From: Nymphaea colorata
Lineage: Eukaryota > Streptophyta > Magnoliopsida > Nymphaeales > Nymphaeaceae
Reading direction: 5' to 3'
Length of the DNA stretch: 64,000 nt
Assembly (NCBI RefSeq): GCF_008831285.2
Contig: NC_045139.1
Span: 31,221,706 to 31,285,705 of the forward strand
Part shown: piece by piece, positions 46,801 to 59,489 of the stretch
Position numbering within the stretch: the stretch's first letter is position 1
How the letters are laid out: every line of letters begins with the position of its first letter
The notes under the pieces: generated by a model
The model's input: only the letters and a program-made list of their open reading frames with translations
Database searches by the model: none
Told to the model about the DNA's origin: nothing
Made by a program: the position numbers and the translations under genes

Positions 46801-48821
46801 ATGAGTTTTCCTGATATGAGCCTCACATTCGCTGTCCCCTGGCAACTAGTAAGTAGGGTTTCAATTTTACTATTTCCTTCACCAAGTTGAAGGTCGGTAA
46901 ATAGAACGAAACGTCTGTCATATCTTCTTTGTAAAAGTACAAAATGCTTCAGTACAGAAGGATGATGTGAGAGCTGCCATTGGGACTGTTTTCCCGGGCT
47001 GTTTTCCTGCCCATAGATACATAGAAGGAAGAAAACACAGTGACATATGAAAATCAGGCTGCCCAAGACGTCTGGCAGTTTAAATCAGATTTCTAATTTG
47101 AACAGTGTTCACGAAATCCATGCAGGGGCATGAAGAAAAAAACTTGCAAAACGTTGGCCCTTCAATGAAAAATTTCTTTTCTTTTACTAATCGGCAGCAT
47201 CTTCCAAGGCACCATCAATGAAAAGTAGGAGACTACAGAATAAACAAAACAGATATTTTAGAGAATAGAAAAAGAAAAGGAAAAAGTCCTTTGTGTTCAA
47301 AACCATTGTTCCACTTCAATAAATAAAAAAATTGCAGTCTGTTTCAATATAAAATTTCTTGCATGAGCAATGATCATTAATCACATACAAAGGTAAGGTG
47401 GTATTGAATCAGTACCTTTTTTTAAAGTTCCTGAGGTAGCCTGTAAAGTTAGGTCAGGCAGGTTCAGCCCATATAAACCAAGGGTGGTGGACCTCATCTT
47501 TAACCCTAGGCTGCTGGTTGAGGAGCCTTTGAAGAGAATGATCAGTGTGGGTCCTGCAGTCCTCAATGCCCTCACACACCATCTCCTGATTTGGAATTTT
47601 CAGGAGAAAAAGTGACCTTACCTAACTTCTTTCTTCAACAAACACCTGATCTGCTCTTCCCTTTCCAATTTTTCAAGCATCTCAGTTTCATCTTCTTGTA
47701 AAGAAAAGGCAGTCTCTCTCTCTCATATTAGCCATTTCTTGGCCTGACTCTAGTTAAGTTCTTTCCAGCTATGACCAACAATGATAGGTGCCGAAGCTCC
47801 ACTCCTTTTATTTCTTTATCTTTTCCTTTCTGGTAGCTTATCCCTGAGAATCTTTATCTATCGGCTCTCTCTCTCCCTCCCTGTTCTCTGAACTTTGGGT
47901 TAAGTTTGTCTTAAACTTGGTGCAAACACGGTGGTGGTGGTTCAAAGTAGATCTTGCCATTTATATAAGTGCCAGCTTCCATTGAATCATGGAAAGTATA
48001 AATAGGTAAAAGTAGCAGGAAAATGAAAAAAATCTAAACTTGGGTAGGCGTCAAATCTCCAATGACCATAATAAATGACGATTAAAAGTTGATAGGATAG
48101 TTTATCTTTGTTTTTGGCTTCATCTAAATTAAAGTCATGATTGTGAAGGTGGAAAAACAAACTTATCTTCTTGCTGACAGTTCTTGTGTCACAATGGGGT
48201 TGTCCGGATCTCCTACTGGGGATCAATCCGCTCATAATAAGTTAATGTACATTATTACTAAGGCCACTTACGTGGTACTATCTTCAATGAGGATTCAAAT
48301 GTACAACAAAGATTAAATGTCTTTAGTATATTCATAAGTGAAAAGTAACAAAGTTATATTGAGAATGCAACTTATAGAAGAGGTTTCAACCATAGTAACC
48401 AAAAACATGTTTTTTTTTTTCGAATAAAATGCATATCAGACACGATAAATAGGCCACCCTTTAAAACTTAAAAAAAAAATGCTGTTTTTTAAACAAAAAA
48501 TTATGTATTTTCACGTTTTTTTCTTTTTTCATTTTTTTAATATTAAACTGCTTGTTTTTGTTTTGTAATTTTTATTGGTTGTTTATTTACTTGTTTTTAT
48601 ATGTCTGTGTTATCAGCTTGTCACTTATTTTATTTTTTTCTAAATTTTTAAGATTTTTAAATTTTTTAAAATGTTACTGCATTTTTTCAAACTCTTCGCA
48701 TGATACCCTAAAAAAACCTTACTGTTTAAAGCATAAACTTATATAAATAAAAAGTGGGTTTTGTTCATTTTCGTTGATCAACTTGGCCTTATCAACTCAC
48801 TACTGAAATCTCAAAAATAAT
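43872..48821. other. Gene-poor region, 4.9 kb
   Basis: No recognised protein on either strand; the longest frames (46734-47066 minus, 45474-45680 minus) have no family features. This stretch has fewer microsatellites than its neighbours and a more even composition. A TTATATA at 47961-47967 (TATATAA on the minus strand), followed on that strand by a GA-rich stretch near 47860-47885, could mark a minus-strand transcription start, but I could not build a splice-consistent gene downstream of it. Confidence 0.4.
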
Positions 48822-49050
48822 TTACTTATCATAAAAGAAAATAATGCATTCAAACATTGTTTTCATGTTATAATTTAGAAAAAAAATCGAAATTATTTAT
48901 TTATTTATCATAAAAAGGAAAATAATGCGTTCAGACATTGTTTTCATGTTATAATTTAGAAAAAAAATCGAAATTATTTATTTATTTATCATAAAAAAGA
49001 AAATAATGCGTTCAAACATTGTTTTTATGTTATAATTTGGAAAAAAAACA
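48822..49050. repeat. 81-bp minisatellite, about 2.8 copies
   Basis: Units with AAAATAATGC, CATTGTTTTCATGTTATAAT and a run of A before TCGAAATTATT repeat exactly 81 bases apart (ATAATGC at 48841, 48922 and 49003). Copies differ at only a few positions, so the array is young. Confidence 0.93.
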
Positions 49051-50010
49051 TCAAAATTGTGAGTTAAACCAACCAGCATCATGAGTTGCTTTCTTCAAGT
49101 GTACCTCCCAAAGTTAAAACCTTTTGTCCTTCTTCCTGTATATGCGTCATAGGATTCTCTTCAGGTGTACCATATCTTCTGTGCCGGGTAATTATGAGGC
49201 CTCTCTCCAACTTCAGCTTCTCTATGTAAGTATAAAAACAAGAGAAAAAAACCAGTACATTGAAAATGGATGGTTGCACACAGGAAATAAATGAAAGGCA
49301 TCAATATTATTTACATACAAAAACTGCATGTATTTACTCATTTCTAAAATAGTGTGATCTTAAAAAAAAAACAATTTATATTCAGGACCACTACCCATGT
49401 CCGTCTATTAAAAATTTTATTGAAAGGTTTAGAATTCCAACATGATAACTCAAAAATTACATAAATTGTCTGCACTCTCAAGTGCCCATCAGCTAGAAAA
49501 TCTTGATTGTTCATGATTATGAAACTTGATCTAAAAGCATTTGAGTTCAAAGGGGAAAGTACTCGATACTCATTAGATGATTAGATCGCGAGAGGATGCT
49601 TTTAATGTGAGTCTGATTCGCAATAGGCACATCAAAAAAGGGACCCCAATGTCTTGAAAAATCCAGTGCTGTTAATAGTTAATCATCCTACTCGAATCTA
49701 AATCTTTGATTTTCCTACAATTTTCTAAATCTTTCTTTTTCTTATAATTTTTTGACTTCCTGATCTTTACACAAAAAAAGTCGTTTTGATTCGATCTGGT
49801 TTAAAAACTATGTCGATTTTGATTTTACGGCGCAGAGCGAGTGGAATTTGTGAAAATCCAATTCCATTCCAAATCAATGCTACCAATATTGGTTGGGAAA
49901 GCAACTAAGGTTTCCAACTAGATTCATTCAACTTGCAATGTACCTACCAAGCAGTGGCATATGTCCCTTGTTTCCAATTATTGGCTTATTTATATAATGA
50001 TGCTCATTAG

Positions 50011-50466
50011 TATAACAACCCGACCCACTCTTGGGCTCGAACTCCTGGTTCAGCGGATCTCAACCCGCCCCTTAGCAGTTTCGGCTCCAGCCTAAAAAAA
50101 ACTAAGAACCATGACAATCTTCTCATCAATGACACCATTTATAAACCCTTGAAGATTCTTCGTAATCTTGGATACGAGACTAAACTTTTTGGGTGTTACA
50201 ATCCACCTCTCTTAAGGCACACGCATCCACGCGTGTAGGACCCTAAGTCCAAGTGTTGAAACTGCTCTGATACCACCATAATAATCTGATCCACTCCTGA
50301 GCTCGAGCTCCTGGTTCGGCGAATCCCAACCCACCTCCTAGTAGTTTCAGCAACAAGCTCAAAAAAGCTAGGAACGAGGACAATCTTCTCATCAATGACC
50401 TCCTTTAAAAACCCTTAAAAATTTTTATAATCTTTGATACCGAACTACACTTTTTGAGGTGTTACA
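50011..50466 (-). mobile_element. Complete TRIM retroelement, 456 bp, with 5-bp target-site duplication
   Basis: Read on the minus strand, two LTRs of 190 bp (50466-50277 and 50200-50011) start TGTAACACC and end in TTATA or a diverged form of it. The 76-bp interior begins with the initiator tRNA-Met primer site TGGTATCAGAGC (50275-50264) and ends with a purine-rich AAGAGAGGTGG before the second LTR. ATTAG repeats directly at 50006-50010 and 50467-50471. Such elements have no coding capacity and depend on proteins of other LTR retrotransposons. LTR identity is moderate, so the insertion is not recent. It belongs to the same family as 15539-15972. Confidence 0.92.
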
Positions 50467-50473
50467 ATTAGTG

Positions 50474-50635
50474 CTTCTTTGGATATACACGGCCTTAATT
50501 GTGTCTTAATCATCCTTTTAAAGGAACATGATGTTTACATTATATGCCCTCAACGACGTCTTCTTTGGATATACACGGCCTTAATCGTGTCTTAAAGGAA
50601 GGAACATGATGTTTATATTATATGCCCTCAACAGC
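50474..50635. repeat. Tandem duplication, 86-bp period, next to the TRIM element
   Basis: CTTCTTTGGATATACACGGC starts at 50474 and at 50560, and both copies run on to GGAACATGATGTTTA and TATATGCCCTCAAC. Copy 2 lacks about 10 bases. The array starts 3 bp past the TRIM target duplication. Confidence 0.9.
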
Positions 50636-51124
50636 GTTTATCAAAATCATATTCGCTTTGAGGTTGATTTCTATGTATTGTCCATGACATGAAAAATTGT
50701 ATTTCCGCCACATTTTCATCATTTACTATGGGTTTTTTTTTTCCTTGCCCAAAGCACTTGTGTTTATAGGGGAGGGATCTTCCACTTAGCCGACAAGGGT
50801 ATTTTGGTAATTTCTTATTCATAACATGTAATCTGCCATGACATATAACTTGTTCTGCTTTGATTTTTGGAGCTGAGTTTTCTAAAAAGTCGCTTTTACA
50901 TTCGTAACACAGGAATGACTTTCTATTTTAATAAATAAATGCATTTTGGTCATTTTCAACCTTCTTTGACATGATCTTGGGTCTCATTTACAAGAAAAAA
51001 AAAACAACAAAAGAAAGGGGCAAGGCATCAAATACAATTTTTTTTTTTATTGTAAACTGCTCATTTTATAATTTGGTAGGGAGTAGACAAGGGTTGTTAG
51101 TAGTTGGTTACTGTTTTGAATTCT

Positions 51125-51212
51125 CGTCGCACCAAAAACAAACCTTATATCGGATCATACCAAGTGATCGTCGCACCAAAAACAAACCTTATATGGGATC
51201 ATACCAAGTGAA
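51125..51212. repeat. Tandem duplication, 44-bp period, two copies
   Basis: CGTCGCACCAAAAACAAACC starts at 51125 and 51169. The copies differ at a single base (TATATCGG versus TATATGGG) over the shared length. Confidence 0.93.
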
Positions 51213-51488
51213 AGGTGGAGTAAAAGATTTGGCGTGTTTTGATAAAATTTAAAAAGTTTTTCTCTTATAAGTCACAACAACTGATTATGTTTTGTGAGTC
51301 AGTGTTACTATAAAAAAAAAATTAAAGAGCTAAAATCAATTTATCTGTTGGTTTATTTAACTGTGGCCGTTCATGTTTTTTTCCCTTTTGCTGCGGTCCG
51401 CCTTTTTACTTTGACACTTGATTTTCACCGCGGTCCCTTGTCTCCTTGTTGGCGCCATCTCCGCCATTCTCTGCGCGGTTTCTTGGCC

Positions 51489-51495
51489 TATAAAT
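51489..51495 (+). promoter_or_regulatory. TATA box of the TRM-like gene
   Basis: TATAAAT is followed about 45 bases later by a pyrimidine-rich stretch (CTCTCTCCCGCGCCTTCTC) typical of a plant transcription start and leader. Local GC rises from here onward. Confidence 0.6.
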
Positions 51496-51519
51496 TTGCA
51501 CGTCCTCAGGTGACAGGTG

Positions 51520-53101
51520 CTTCTTAGGTCAAGAATCGTCTCTCTCCCGCGCCTTCTCTCATTCTCTCCTCCTCCCTTTCTTCAGACTTCTTCTGGAAGC
51601 TTTCCTGCCGGCGCTTCCTGTAATCTGGGCTGTGATCCTTCATTTTTCACCGGAAACCGCCTCTCGCTTTTCACCCGGCGAAAATTTGGAGTTCGGCAGA
51701 CGGCGCTTGGTTCGAGGTGATCTGGCCCATCTGGGTAGCTAGTTTTTCTGGTTCTTTTGTGGAACTTTTAGCCGGTGGTGACCAGCATTTTGGATCTTCG
51801 TTCTCGTTCTGGAGCATTCTTTAGAAATTTGATCGTTCAGAGGGTCCCTTTTTGGTTCTTTTCCTGTTGTTTTAGTAAGCTAAGAAGACGGTGAAAATTT
51901 TCCGGTTGTTTTGCTCAAAGGTGGTTTCTTCTGTGAGTTACTGCTTTCGCCCTCTGATACGGTGCTGCTTAGGTCAAGATCTAGTTCGGTTTGTTGCATG
52001 GACAGAGTTGCCTTCCTTTTCAAGCAAAGAAACCGGAAGCCTCAATTTCTTTCCTGCAAGTATATTTTCTTGACCGTGCTTTACTGTGCAAGACGAAGAT
52101 TTTAGCCTACTACATTTTGCATGCGTTCGTGCTCTCACTTTGGTTCCTTCTCAAACCAGCAATGGCTACATTTCCACTTTTTTGCCCTCATAAATGTTTT
52201 TCTTCAGCTGTAGAGATTATTTTATGCCCTTGAATTGTTTAGGTCGACGATATGAGCATCTGCTGCTCCAAGCTTCTCTACTATCAAGTCTCTTGGATTT
52301 ATGTACTCTCCTTTGTCATATTTTTGAAGTTATCCTTGTGCGAATATTTTCATGGTTTCGACTGTTATTTGAATTTTTCTGTTTGTCCTTCCTTTCGATT
52401 TTTATGTCCTTTCTCTAAAATGGTCGTGCATGGACAGCCTCTCTGATGTGCTGCATTGTGCTATAATGTCTGCAGGAGCTTTGCAGGAATCACCTGCCGA
52501 TGTCGGTGATTCCAAGAATGAGGTCATGCTGAGGTTTAGCTCCAGCCTTCCCTTCTCAGGCTGAACAAGAACCTTCTCCTCACGCTTCTCTGTTTGTTCA
52601 GCATCTCACCCTCCCTCACTTTCTGAGTCTAATTCTGGAAAAAGGAAAAGCTATGAAACTCTGTAGGCTGTAACGGCCAATTGCGCATCGATCCTGTCAA
52701 TAACTTACTCTGTTAATGTAGCGGGTAAACTTTCGGTCTCCCATCTTCTACTAGTGCCATTTCGCCTGCTTTCTGTCTTCGTTTGCTTCTCTCGTTTCTT
52801 TTGATTCAATTTGATGCCATGAAATTAGTAGGTAACAAACAGTATTGGTTGTTACAACAAACGAGTCCCCCACCTTACCTCTGGTTCACATTTCTACATC
52901 CCGTCTCCTCACTCGTCCTAACTGGGGAAAGATCAACAGTACATGTATAGCTGTTCTCTGTGCGTTAACTCCATGATGGTACCAACGACCTCTGAGTCCC
53001 ATCAAAAACACTCTGTGGCGGAACTGTCCGTCGATTGGCGCATTAACAGTCATTCTTTCGAGTTAGTCTCCAGAAATTCTCTATAATAACAGACTGTGAC
53101 C
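51520..53101 (+). other. Long 5' leader of the TRM-like gene, probably with an intron
   Basis: About 1.6 kb separate the TATA box from the start codon. The stretch is GC-richer than the intergenic DNA and T/C-rich. It contains many ATGs, so a leader intron is likely, with a plausible acceptor near 52475 (TGTCTGCAG). A short frame at 52500-52532 (MSVIPRMRSC) would be an upstream ORF in the mature leader. The exact leader splicing cannot be fixed from sequence alone. Confidence 0.5.
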
Positions 53102-56100
53102 ATGGCGGGGCTACAAAAACGGGAATTCAGAGGAGAAAATATTGACGGGAGACAGAGGCCCCTGATGCTTAAAGATTTCTTGAATAATACGAATTCGCTG
53201 CACGTCTCAAAGAAAAGAAGACGCCACCGTCGAAGTTCCAGTGAATCCCCTACCACCATGGGATCCCCTCTGGAAATGGAATCAGAAAGGAATAAAAGGA
53301 TCCTCCAAGGCAGCGGTATCGTCTCTAAGCAAGCTACGACGACCCCTTCTGCCTTACGAAAGGCTTCGGAGGTCTTAGTCAAGATTCTTCCCTGCTCAAT
53401 CTGCACTCCATCTCAACACGCACATGGTACCACCATTCTCCGGGGGCAAAGTATGGCTCCCATGAGGGAATGTCATTCCCTGAAGGGAAGCTTCTCGCGA
53501 AGACTTTCTGCGGTCATGAGAAGCCTCTCTCATCGTAGCCACCACAACAAAAGGGAAGCTGAAATTCAGGTTAGAGTTCGAGATATCATGCGGTGGACAT
53601 CGTCCGGGGACGAAGAAATAATGCACAATGAGTACTGTAACTCTAAAGCCCTGTCTCAGAACGAAGCGCATTTACAGATCCCTGATAGAACCTTGGATTC
53701 TTTCTCATCTTCACGTACAAGTAGTTGTACGTGGTCGGAATGCGGGCAAGAGAGCGACGGTGCATCAAATTTGCATTCTTCCAGCGACAGTTCAGTGTGC
53801 TCTGGTGGGGCTGATGGGTTGAAGGACGAGATGCATTTACTGAATTACCACAGTAAGAAAGAAGACAGAGTTGCTACGGAGGAGGGTTTTAAGTTGGAAT
53901 GCTTCGAGCGACCAAAAGCCGACATCCCAATTGAATCACTTGGGTTTAACCCTGCGGTTGGGATGCCGATGTCGGGAGGAGGATTGGATTCCCTCGACAG
54001 AGCAGATACCCACTGCTGTGACGGGCAGGAGGTGCGTTGAGTTACTGCTTTGAGTGTCTCTCTCTCTCCCATTTCTTATGTTTTTGCTATCTCAGATCTG
54101 TGACCCAACGCTCGCACCCATTCACGTTATTGGCTTGAGTCTTTTTACGATCCTTCTGGTGCTCTGCACCACCACCTCCGTTTTACCTCTTGGCTTTGTA
54201 TGACCATCTTGACCCCTCTGTTATTTCCTCTGTGCGTTGTCACCTGTTGGTCACGGGATTTCCCTTGTTCTTTTAATTTTTATGTTCCTCCTTTACATCC
54301 TATTACTACAATTTTTGAGCTGATGTAATGCTTCTGTCAGCCATAAGCCATAATGCAATGCAGCTGTTGGCATGTTGTGTATTATAGCAGCGAGCGAAGA
54401 CAAATTAATCTGAACCTCATTTGTCAAAACTACCATTGTTTTAATAGCCGCTGTGATATGGTACAATTATACTGCCGGCACCATTCATGCAGGGTGGCAG
54501 CTCTGGTGGTAACGAGACCTGCGCAGACTTTGACGGAGTAAGCTGCAGCCGTCGAGTTGGCTTCTGACTTGTTACAGTTTGTTTTTTAATACAAGATTTA
54601 GCGCGTTATATATATCATGTTTCTCCTGTTAAGCATTTCAGATTCTGATGAAGCCCATCTTGTTAGGCCAGACACGGTGAAAGATTGCAATCGCCTCCAG
54701 GTCGATGTTTTGAAATAAACTTACCTTGGACATGAAGAAAACAGAACGGCTCTGTCGGGAGAGTGGCTAATAATTCAGAATCGGCCGTCCCATCCAGTTT
54801 TTCTGTTAAATTCTTCATGTTAGCTTCTATGTTGGGAAAAATGTGCTACTGTCATGAGCTGCATCAAAGTGCTTCCAAAAAAAAGAAACTCACCGCTCTC
54901 AGATTAAACTTCAACGATGCACGTATACTGGAGTATGAAAAGTAGTGAATAATAGGTTTATGCATGCATACTGCATAGTAATCATGGCTTTTGCTTTTCC
55001 CTTACCCTCCGGTCTTTCCTGAATTAGCATTCTCAAGCCCTGAGAACATAACGCTTGCCCAAATTTGTCCGCAGGAAATGTTCCTGACACATGGTCCTCC
55101 CCATCAAACAATCTCATATACCAGTTCATCTCAACCAATGTTTAGTAGAGACTCAAACTCCAGATTTTTTTCCGATCAATAAAAATGATTCTTTGTTGGG
55201 ATAGTGATCTCACTCACATGTCTGCCACTTTACCTAGAATTTTGGTGAATTGATGGGAAGTGATATGAGGAATTATGGGCTGAATAGGTCAATGTTTGTG
55301 TACGCTTCCTCTTGAAGGTATGAGCTAAGTTTGGAAACTTCTTATACCAGAGGGCCATTGTTTATCTATTAAGGTTGCTGTCTGTTACCTTTTCTTCTGA
55401 GAGCCGGAAGAATGTTAAACAGAATATCTTTTGGGTTCTTAGGTTTCAATTTTGTTATATTTCTGTAGTCTTTTCCTTTCTTTAGTGAATCCTTCAAAAA
55501 ATCCCAACGCTGCTTACAACTATAGAATAACTTGTAATGTTGATTTCCAATTCGCTCTTTGCTTCCCAAATATAATGCATTGAGAATTTGAGATTGATTA
55601 CCCGTTGTCATTATTTGAACAAGCAGGCTGATGTCCAACAGCACAAGCGTGCGGGTCATGGATGCAATGAATGTGATGTCGAAAGGTTTCACGAGAAGGA
55701 ACAATTTAGCCCACTTTCCGTTTTGGACTTCCCTTTTGAAGATGAAGCCACGGCAACTTTTGTGGAGAGCATTCCAAACATACGAAGTATGTGTGAAGTT
55801 TCGATCTCCTATTTTTCTCTTTTAAGTTTCGTTAGTTTAAGAGAATAATGAGAGTCAAATTCATTCTTAGTCACATCATATTAACTATTGAACCAAGTGC
55901 CAGGCCTCCTTGTTTCTCTCGCTTTTTTATTTTCTCGTCAAATAATATTAGAACATTTGTCTAGGAAAAGAAACCAGAAACAAAGGGGCCTGTTTATGCA
56001 AGACGTTACCTAGTCCAACTTAATGTGGATGGACTGGGTATTTGGTCGAACAAGGCAAATGCAGTTGACATCACAAGAACAGTATTCTGGAGCAACTGAC

Positions 56101-57064
56101 TAATATTTTGATTTTTTTAAAGAAAATTTCCATTCCTTGAGCACAAAGCCTAACCGTGTGAAAGACAAGATTTGGATCTATCAGTTAGCTGTGACTTCAG
56201 ATTTATGTTAAGAACCTCAGCATGGTTCTTGGTATAAAGGCTATAGACTTCCCAACTGTGCTGAAGGCCTAGAACTCATGCTGTTGTTTCTGGTTTTCTT
56301 GGTAAAATCTTGGGATTCGTGCAACATAGTCTGTAACGAACCAACCATAAATTACTTCTCGTGTCCCATATTTTTTGGTCGGTAGATCCTGTCCGTTCGT
56401 CAATTTAGCTGCCACTTGTTTCCTGTATTTGTTTGCATAAATCAGTCCTGATTTTGTGATACCAATTTTTGTACATCAGTTTTGACGAATGGTAATGTTG
56501 CTTGAATCAGGGATCAAACAGCAGCTACTACAGAATTGCCAGAATGAAACTGTTGCCGAACTTGATCCTGTTGACCTCAATAAATGCTTTGAGTCATTCA
56601 TATTTGAGTTTCCAGTTGAAGATTCTGAGGATTTTGCAGAGCATTATGACGGTAATAGTGGAGATTACCTGGATAGTGTAGTAGAGATAGAGGATGTAGA
56701 GGAATGCATAATGGAGGTACTGAATCAGTACATGAATGCAACACAAAAGAGACGGTGGGGATCCTTTGGATCACTGGTTATTGATGTCTTTAAAGAAGAA
56801 TCAAGCTTTGGAAGTCAACTGAATGCAGATCAGTTAGTGAAAGCTGTTACTGGACGAATAAAAGAATGGCTTGTCAAGGGCAATGAAATGGATGAAAACA
56901 GGGAAGTTCCTCTGAAGGAAATGGATATCAACCAATACTGGAAGGGTTTTGGGATTGATGATGAGATGGCCGCAGAAATGGAGGTTGCTGTTTTCCGCTT
57001 TTTGGTTGATGAGCTGTTGTTTGACATCATGGATTCCAAAGCATTCGCTTCTGGAAGAATCTGA
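53102..57064 (+). CDS. TRM/DUF4378-like protein, probable TON1-recruiting-motif family member
   Basis: Exons 53102-54031, 55627-55786 and 56511-57064 join in frame to 547 codons plus stop. The start is the ATG at 53102, since the earlier in-frame GTG at 53096 is not a normal start. Residues 21-27 carry LMLKDFL, the N-terminal motif of the TRM27/28-like group. The middle is Ser- and Arg-rich with low complexity (SFSRRLSAVMRSLSHRSHH near 140). Exon 2 encodes EKEQFSPLSVLDFPFEDE (333-350), diagnostic for these proteins. Exon 3 continues IKQQLLQ and AELDPVDLN and ends with the conserved C-terminal block, including MEVAVFRFLVDELLFDIM. Relatives recruit TON1-PP2A components to cortical microtubules and influence cell shape; that role is inferred. 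Intron 1 (1.6 kb) may hide a small exon, and the closest family member is uncertain. Confidence 0.75.
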
Positions 57065-57275
57065 ACAATCAGATGTTTCATCCAGAGTTTCACTGCCTTG
57101 ACTACATCTCTGATTACATGCTATAATGTTCATGTGCGGCACTTTTACATCCCTTCCTCAAGAAATGCTCTGCTTTCTTAGAGCAGCATATATGTTCATG
57201 TTGCAGTCTCATTCCCAAGAGTTGTATATAGTTGGGGACCTCATTTATGAGGTACAATTTTCCCCTTCCATCGTT

Positions 57276-57281
57276 AATAAA
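57276..57281 (+). terminator. Candidate poly(A) signal of the TRM-like gene
   Basis: AATAAA lies 212 nt past the stop codon in a T-rich stretch, a usual distance for plant 3' UTRs. Plant signals are loose, so this is a suggestion only. Confidence 0.35.
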
Positions 57282-57284
57282 TTT

Positions 57285-59480
57285 ACACTCTCTTCCAGTA
57301 GTTCTCTGCCAAAATCACGTTATGATGCTTCTTCCAAGGACTACCCAAAGCAAAGGAGTGGTAATTGCAAGAACAGTTAGTTCCAATAATGAGAAGAATA
57401 CATTGTTCCATTGTACGTTGGAATCATTTAATCGTGTGCAGCAACGTCAGAGTAATTGGTGTGACCCTCAATCTGCTAGGTAACAACCCCCCTGTCATGC
57501 TTTTCACTTGAAAACTCTAATTTTAGGCTTGAATACTTGCCAAATTCCTTACCCTTGGTTTACAAAACCTACCTGTATCTCCTAACCAGATTCCTCCGGC
57601 CCCAGGGATTGATTCCAACAAAATTAAGCAGTGGGGAAATATGGGGAGTTCTTGCAAAATGAAAACTAAATGTCACTAAACTGGTTAGAAGCATGGCAAT
57701 TCGTTTAGTTTCAGTAGGGCCAGGTTTTTCCTTCTGTAAAATTAAACTACTGCTCGAAAGTAAAAAGTAGAAGGAAACCCGTTATGGAGCAAGATTATGG
57801 TCAGATGAGATTATCGTGATCAAAGCAAGAAAAGAATAGGGAAACGTTGCATGATCCAAGCCATTAACCATTATCAGCAATGCCGTTTCACTGCTGCTCT
57901 TGGAGAAGCCGCCAATGTTTCTGTTTCTGTTTCCGCAGTAAAAATCACTCCTTCCACAAGCTTAAAGCATTGATGCCGGGCAGGACGTTCTGCTGCTGCT
58001 GTCAAAGACGATTTAGGTCCTTCTTGTGTTGGGATTGGGAGGAAAAGTACTCGAATTTCCTGGTTCGAGCAGTGTAACCCCTCCTCTGTTAGGGAACTAA
58101 AAAGATTGTGCACGAGACAAGAAAAAGGCATAAGAAAATTCTCCATTGTGCACCTTTTGGCAAAAGGTAACGTTTTTCATTTATATATATATCAAACTTA
58201 AACTGCACATGAGCACATGGAATACTACCCGATTATGGCATCATAATCAATGCCATGAGCGGTCTTGCTCCCTACTTGTAAGCATCTTCGCGGACTGAAC
58301 CTTAGAAGCAATGGAGGCTTTGCTTCTGATTCTGGCAGTCGAATATTCCTATTACTTACCCGAGAAAACAAAAAAGTTGAAAATGAATGTAGTAAGAAAT
58401 GTTTAGGTATTTTAGAAACCTCCAAGCATTCAAATTTTTTAACCTGCGAAAGGTTCCATAAGTTTGATCCATTTGGTAGGATCATTTCTGTCTATGCCTG
58501 TGCTTCCACAAGGAATCCTTGATCTCCCTCATGGATAAAATTTGTTTAGCTCGTACCATGATCATCTCGACTCAGTTTAAGGCAGCTCTTGGAGCATCAA
58601 CAAGTTGCCATTATTCAACTTGACTTGTTTAGGCTCTTCAACCAAATAATCTGTACATAGCATGATGAGTTCAAATGAACGGAAATTTTAGCTCAAACGA
58701 ACTATCTATATATCCAACTTGTATAAACTTCATTGACCTGAAGTTTTAGACTAAAACCAACCTGGCTCATATGATCTCACAAAACAAACAGTACCCGCAA
58801 TCATGTTGAATCTAATTTTGGGTTGAGCTCCTGATGTTTCATGCGGAATTAATAACCTTATTGGCCCAATCCAGAACATGGGAGGTGATAAGGTAAGGTG
58901 CCATTGGAAACAGTAATACACTATTGGTATTATATGAATATGCAAGTGAGGCAAATTAATGAAATGTTTGTTACAATCATAGTCACAAATAACGTCTTGA
59001 AGTTTTAAACAGCAAGCTTTTTTTCAAGTATAATACTGGGGCTTGAAAATACAAGAAAAAAATAGAGAAAAAATGGTACTTTTAAAAAAATTAAAAAAAT
59101 AAAAATAGAGGAAAAATAAAATAAGTGAGAAAATAATAACACAAACATCATCAAAAGATAAGTAGATTTGCAACAAATAAAGAATAAAAAATGAAAAAAA
59201 AATTGTTTGGCATTAAAAAATAAAAAGGAGAAAAAACATATTTTTTCTTGTTTTTAATGTTTTTTTTTTGGTGTTTTAAATGGCATTTCATTTTCTCACT
59301 TTTTTTCACTCTTTTTTTTAAATAACACGTTTTTGTGATTATAGTTACAATATTCGATGAATCTGCTCATTTTTTAGGAAAAGATTCATGGAATAGTAAC
59401 AACAGTTGCCAAACGGCTCCTAAGAGAAACCAGGAGTTGTGCCCATGTGAGGCTTGTTTGGAATCAAGACCAAAGATATT
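57285..59480. other. Intergenic stretch downstream of the TRM-like gene
   Basis: Frames on both strands at 57874-58146 and 58225-58522 are under 95 codons and match nothing known. About 59030-59340 is dominated by A- and T-runs ending in GCCAAACGGCTCC, which resembles a MITE end, but no partner terminus was found. Confidence 0.4.
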
Positions 59481-59489
59481 GTCATATTG

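Noticed and set aside
47585..47960. Minus-strand gene starting at the TATA near 47961 with an exon ending EEQIRCLLKKEV
   Set aside because: The only in-frame intron that joined the two candidate exons would be 36 bp, too short for plants, and the peptide matched no family.
53096..53101. In-frame GTG two codons upstream as start of the TRM-like protein
   Set aside because: Plants start at ATG; the ATG at 53102 follows directly with a favourable context (ACCATGG).
57874..58146. Overlapping frames on both strands rich in Cys (plus) or Glu/Thr (minus)
   Set aside because: Repeated TGCTGC/TTTCTG words explain the composition; no domain and no gene structure.
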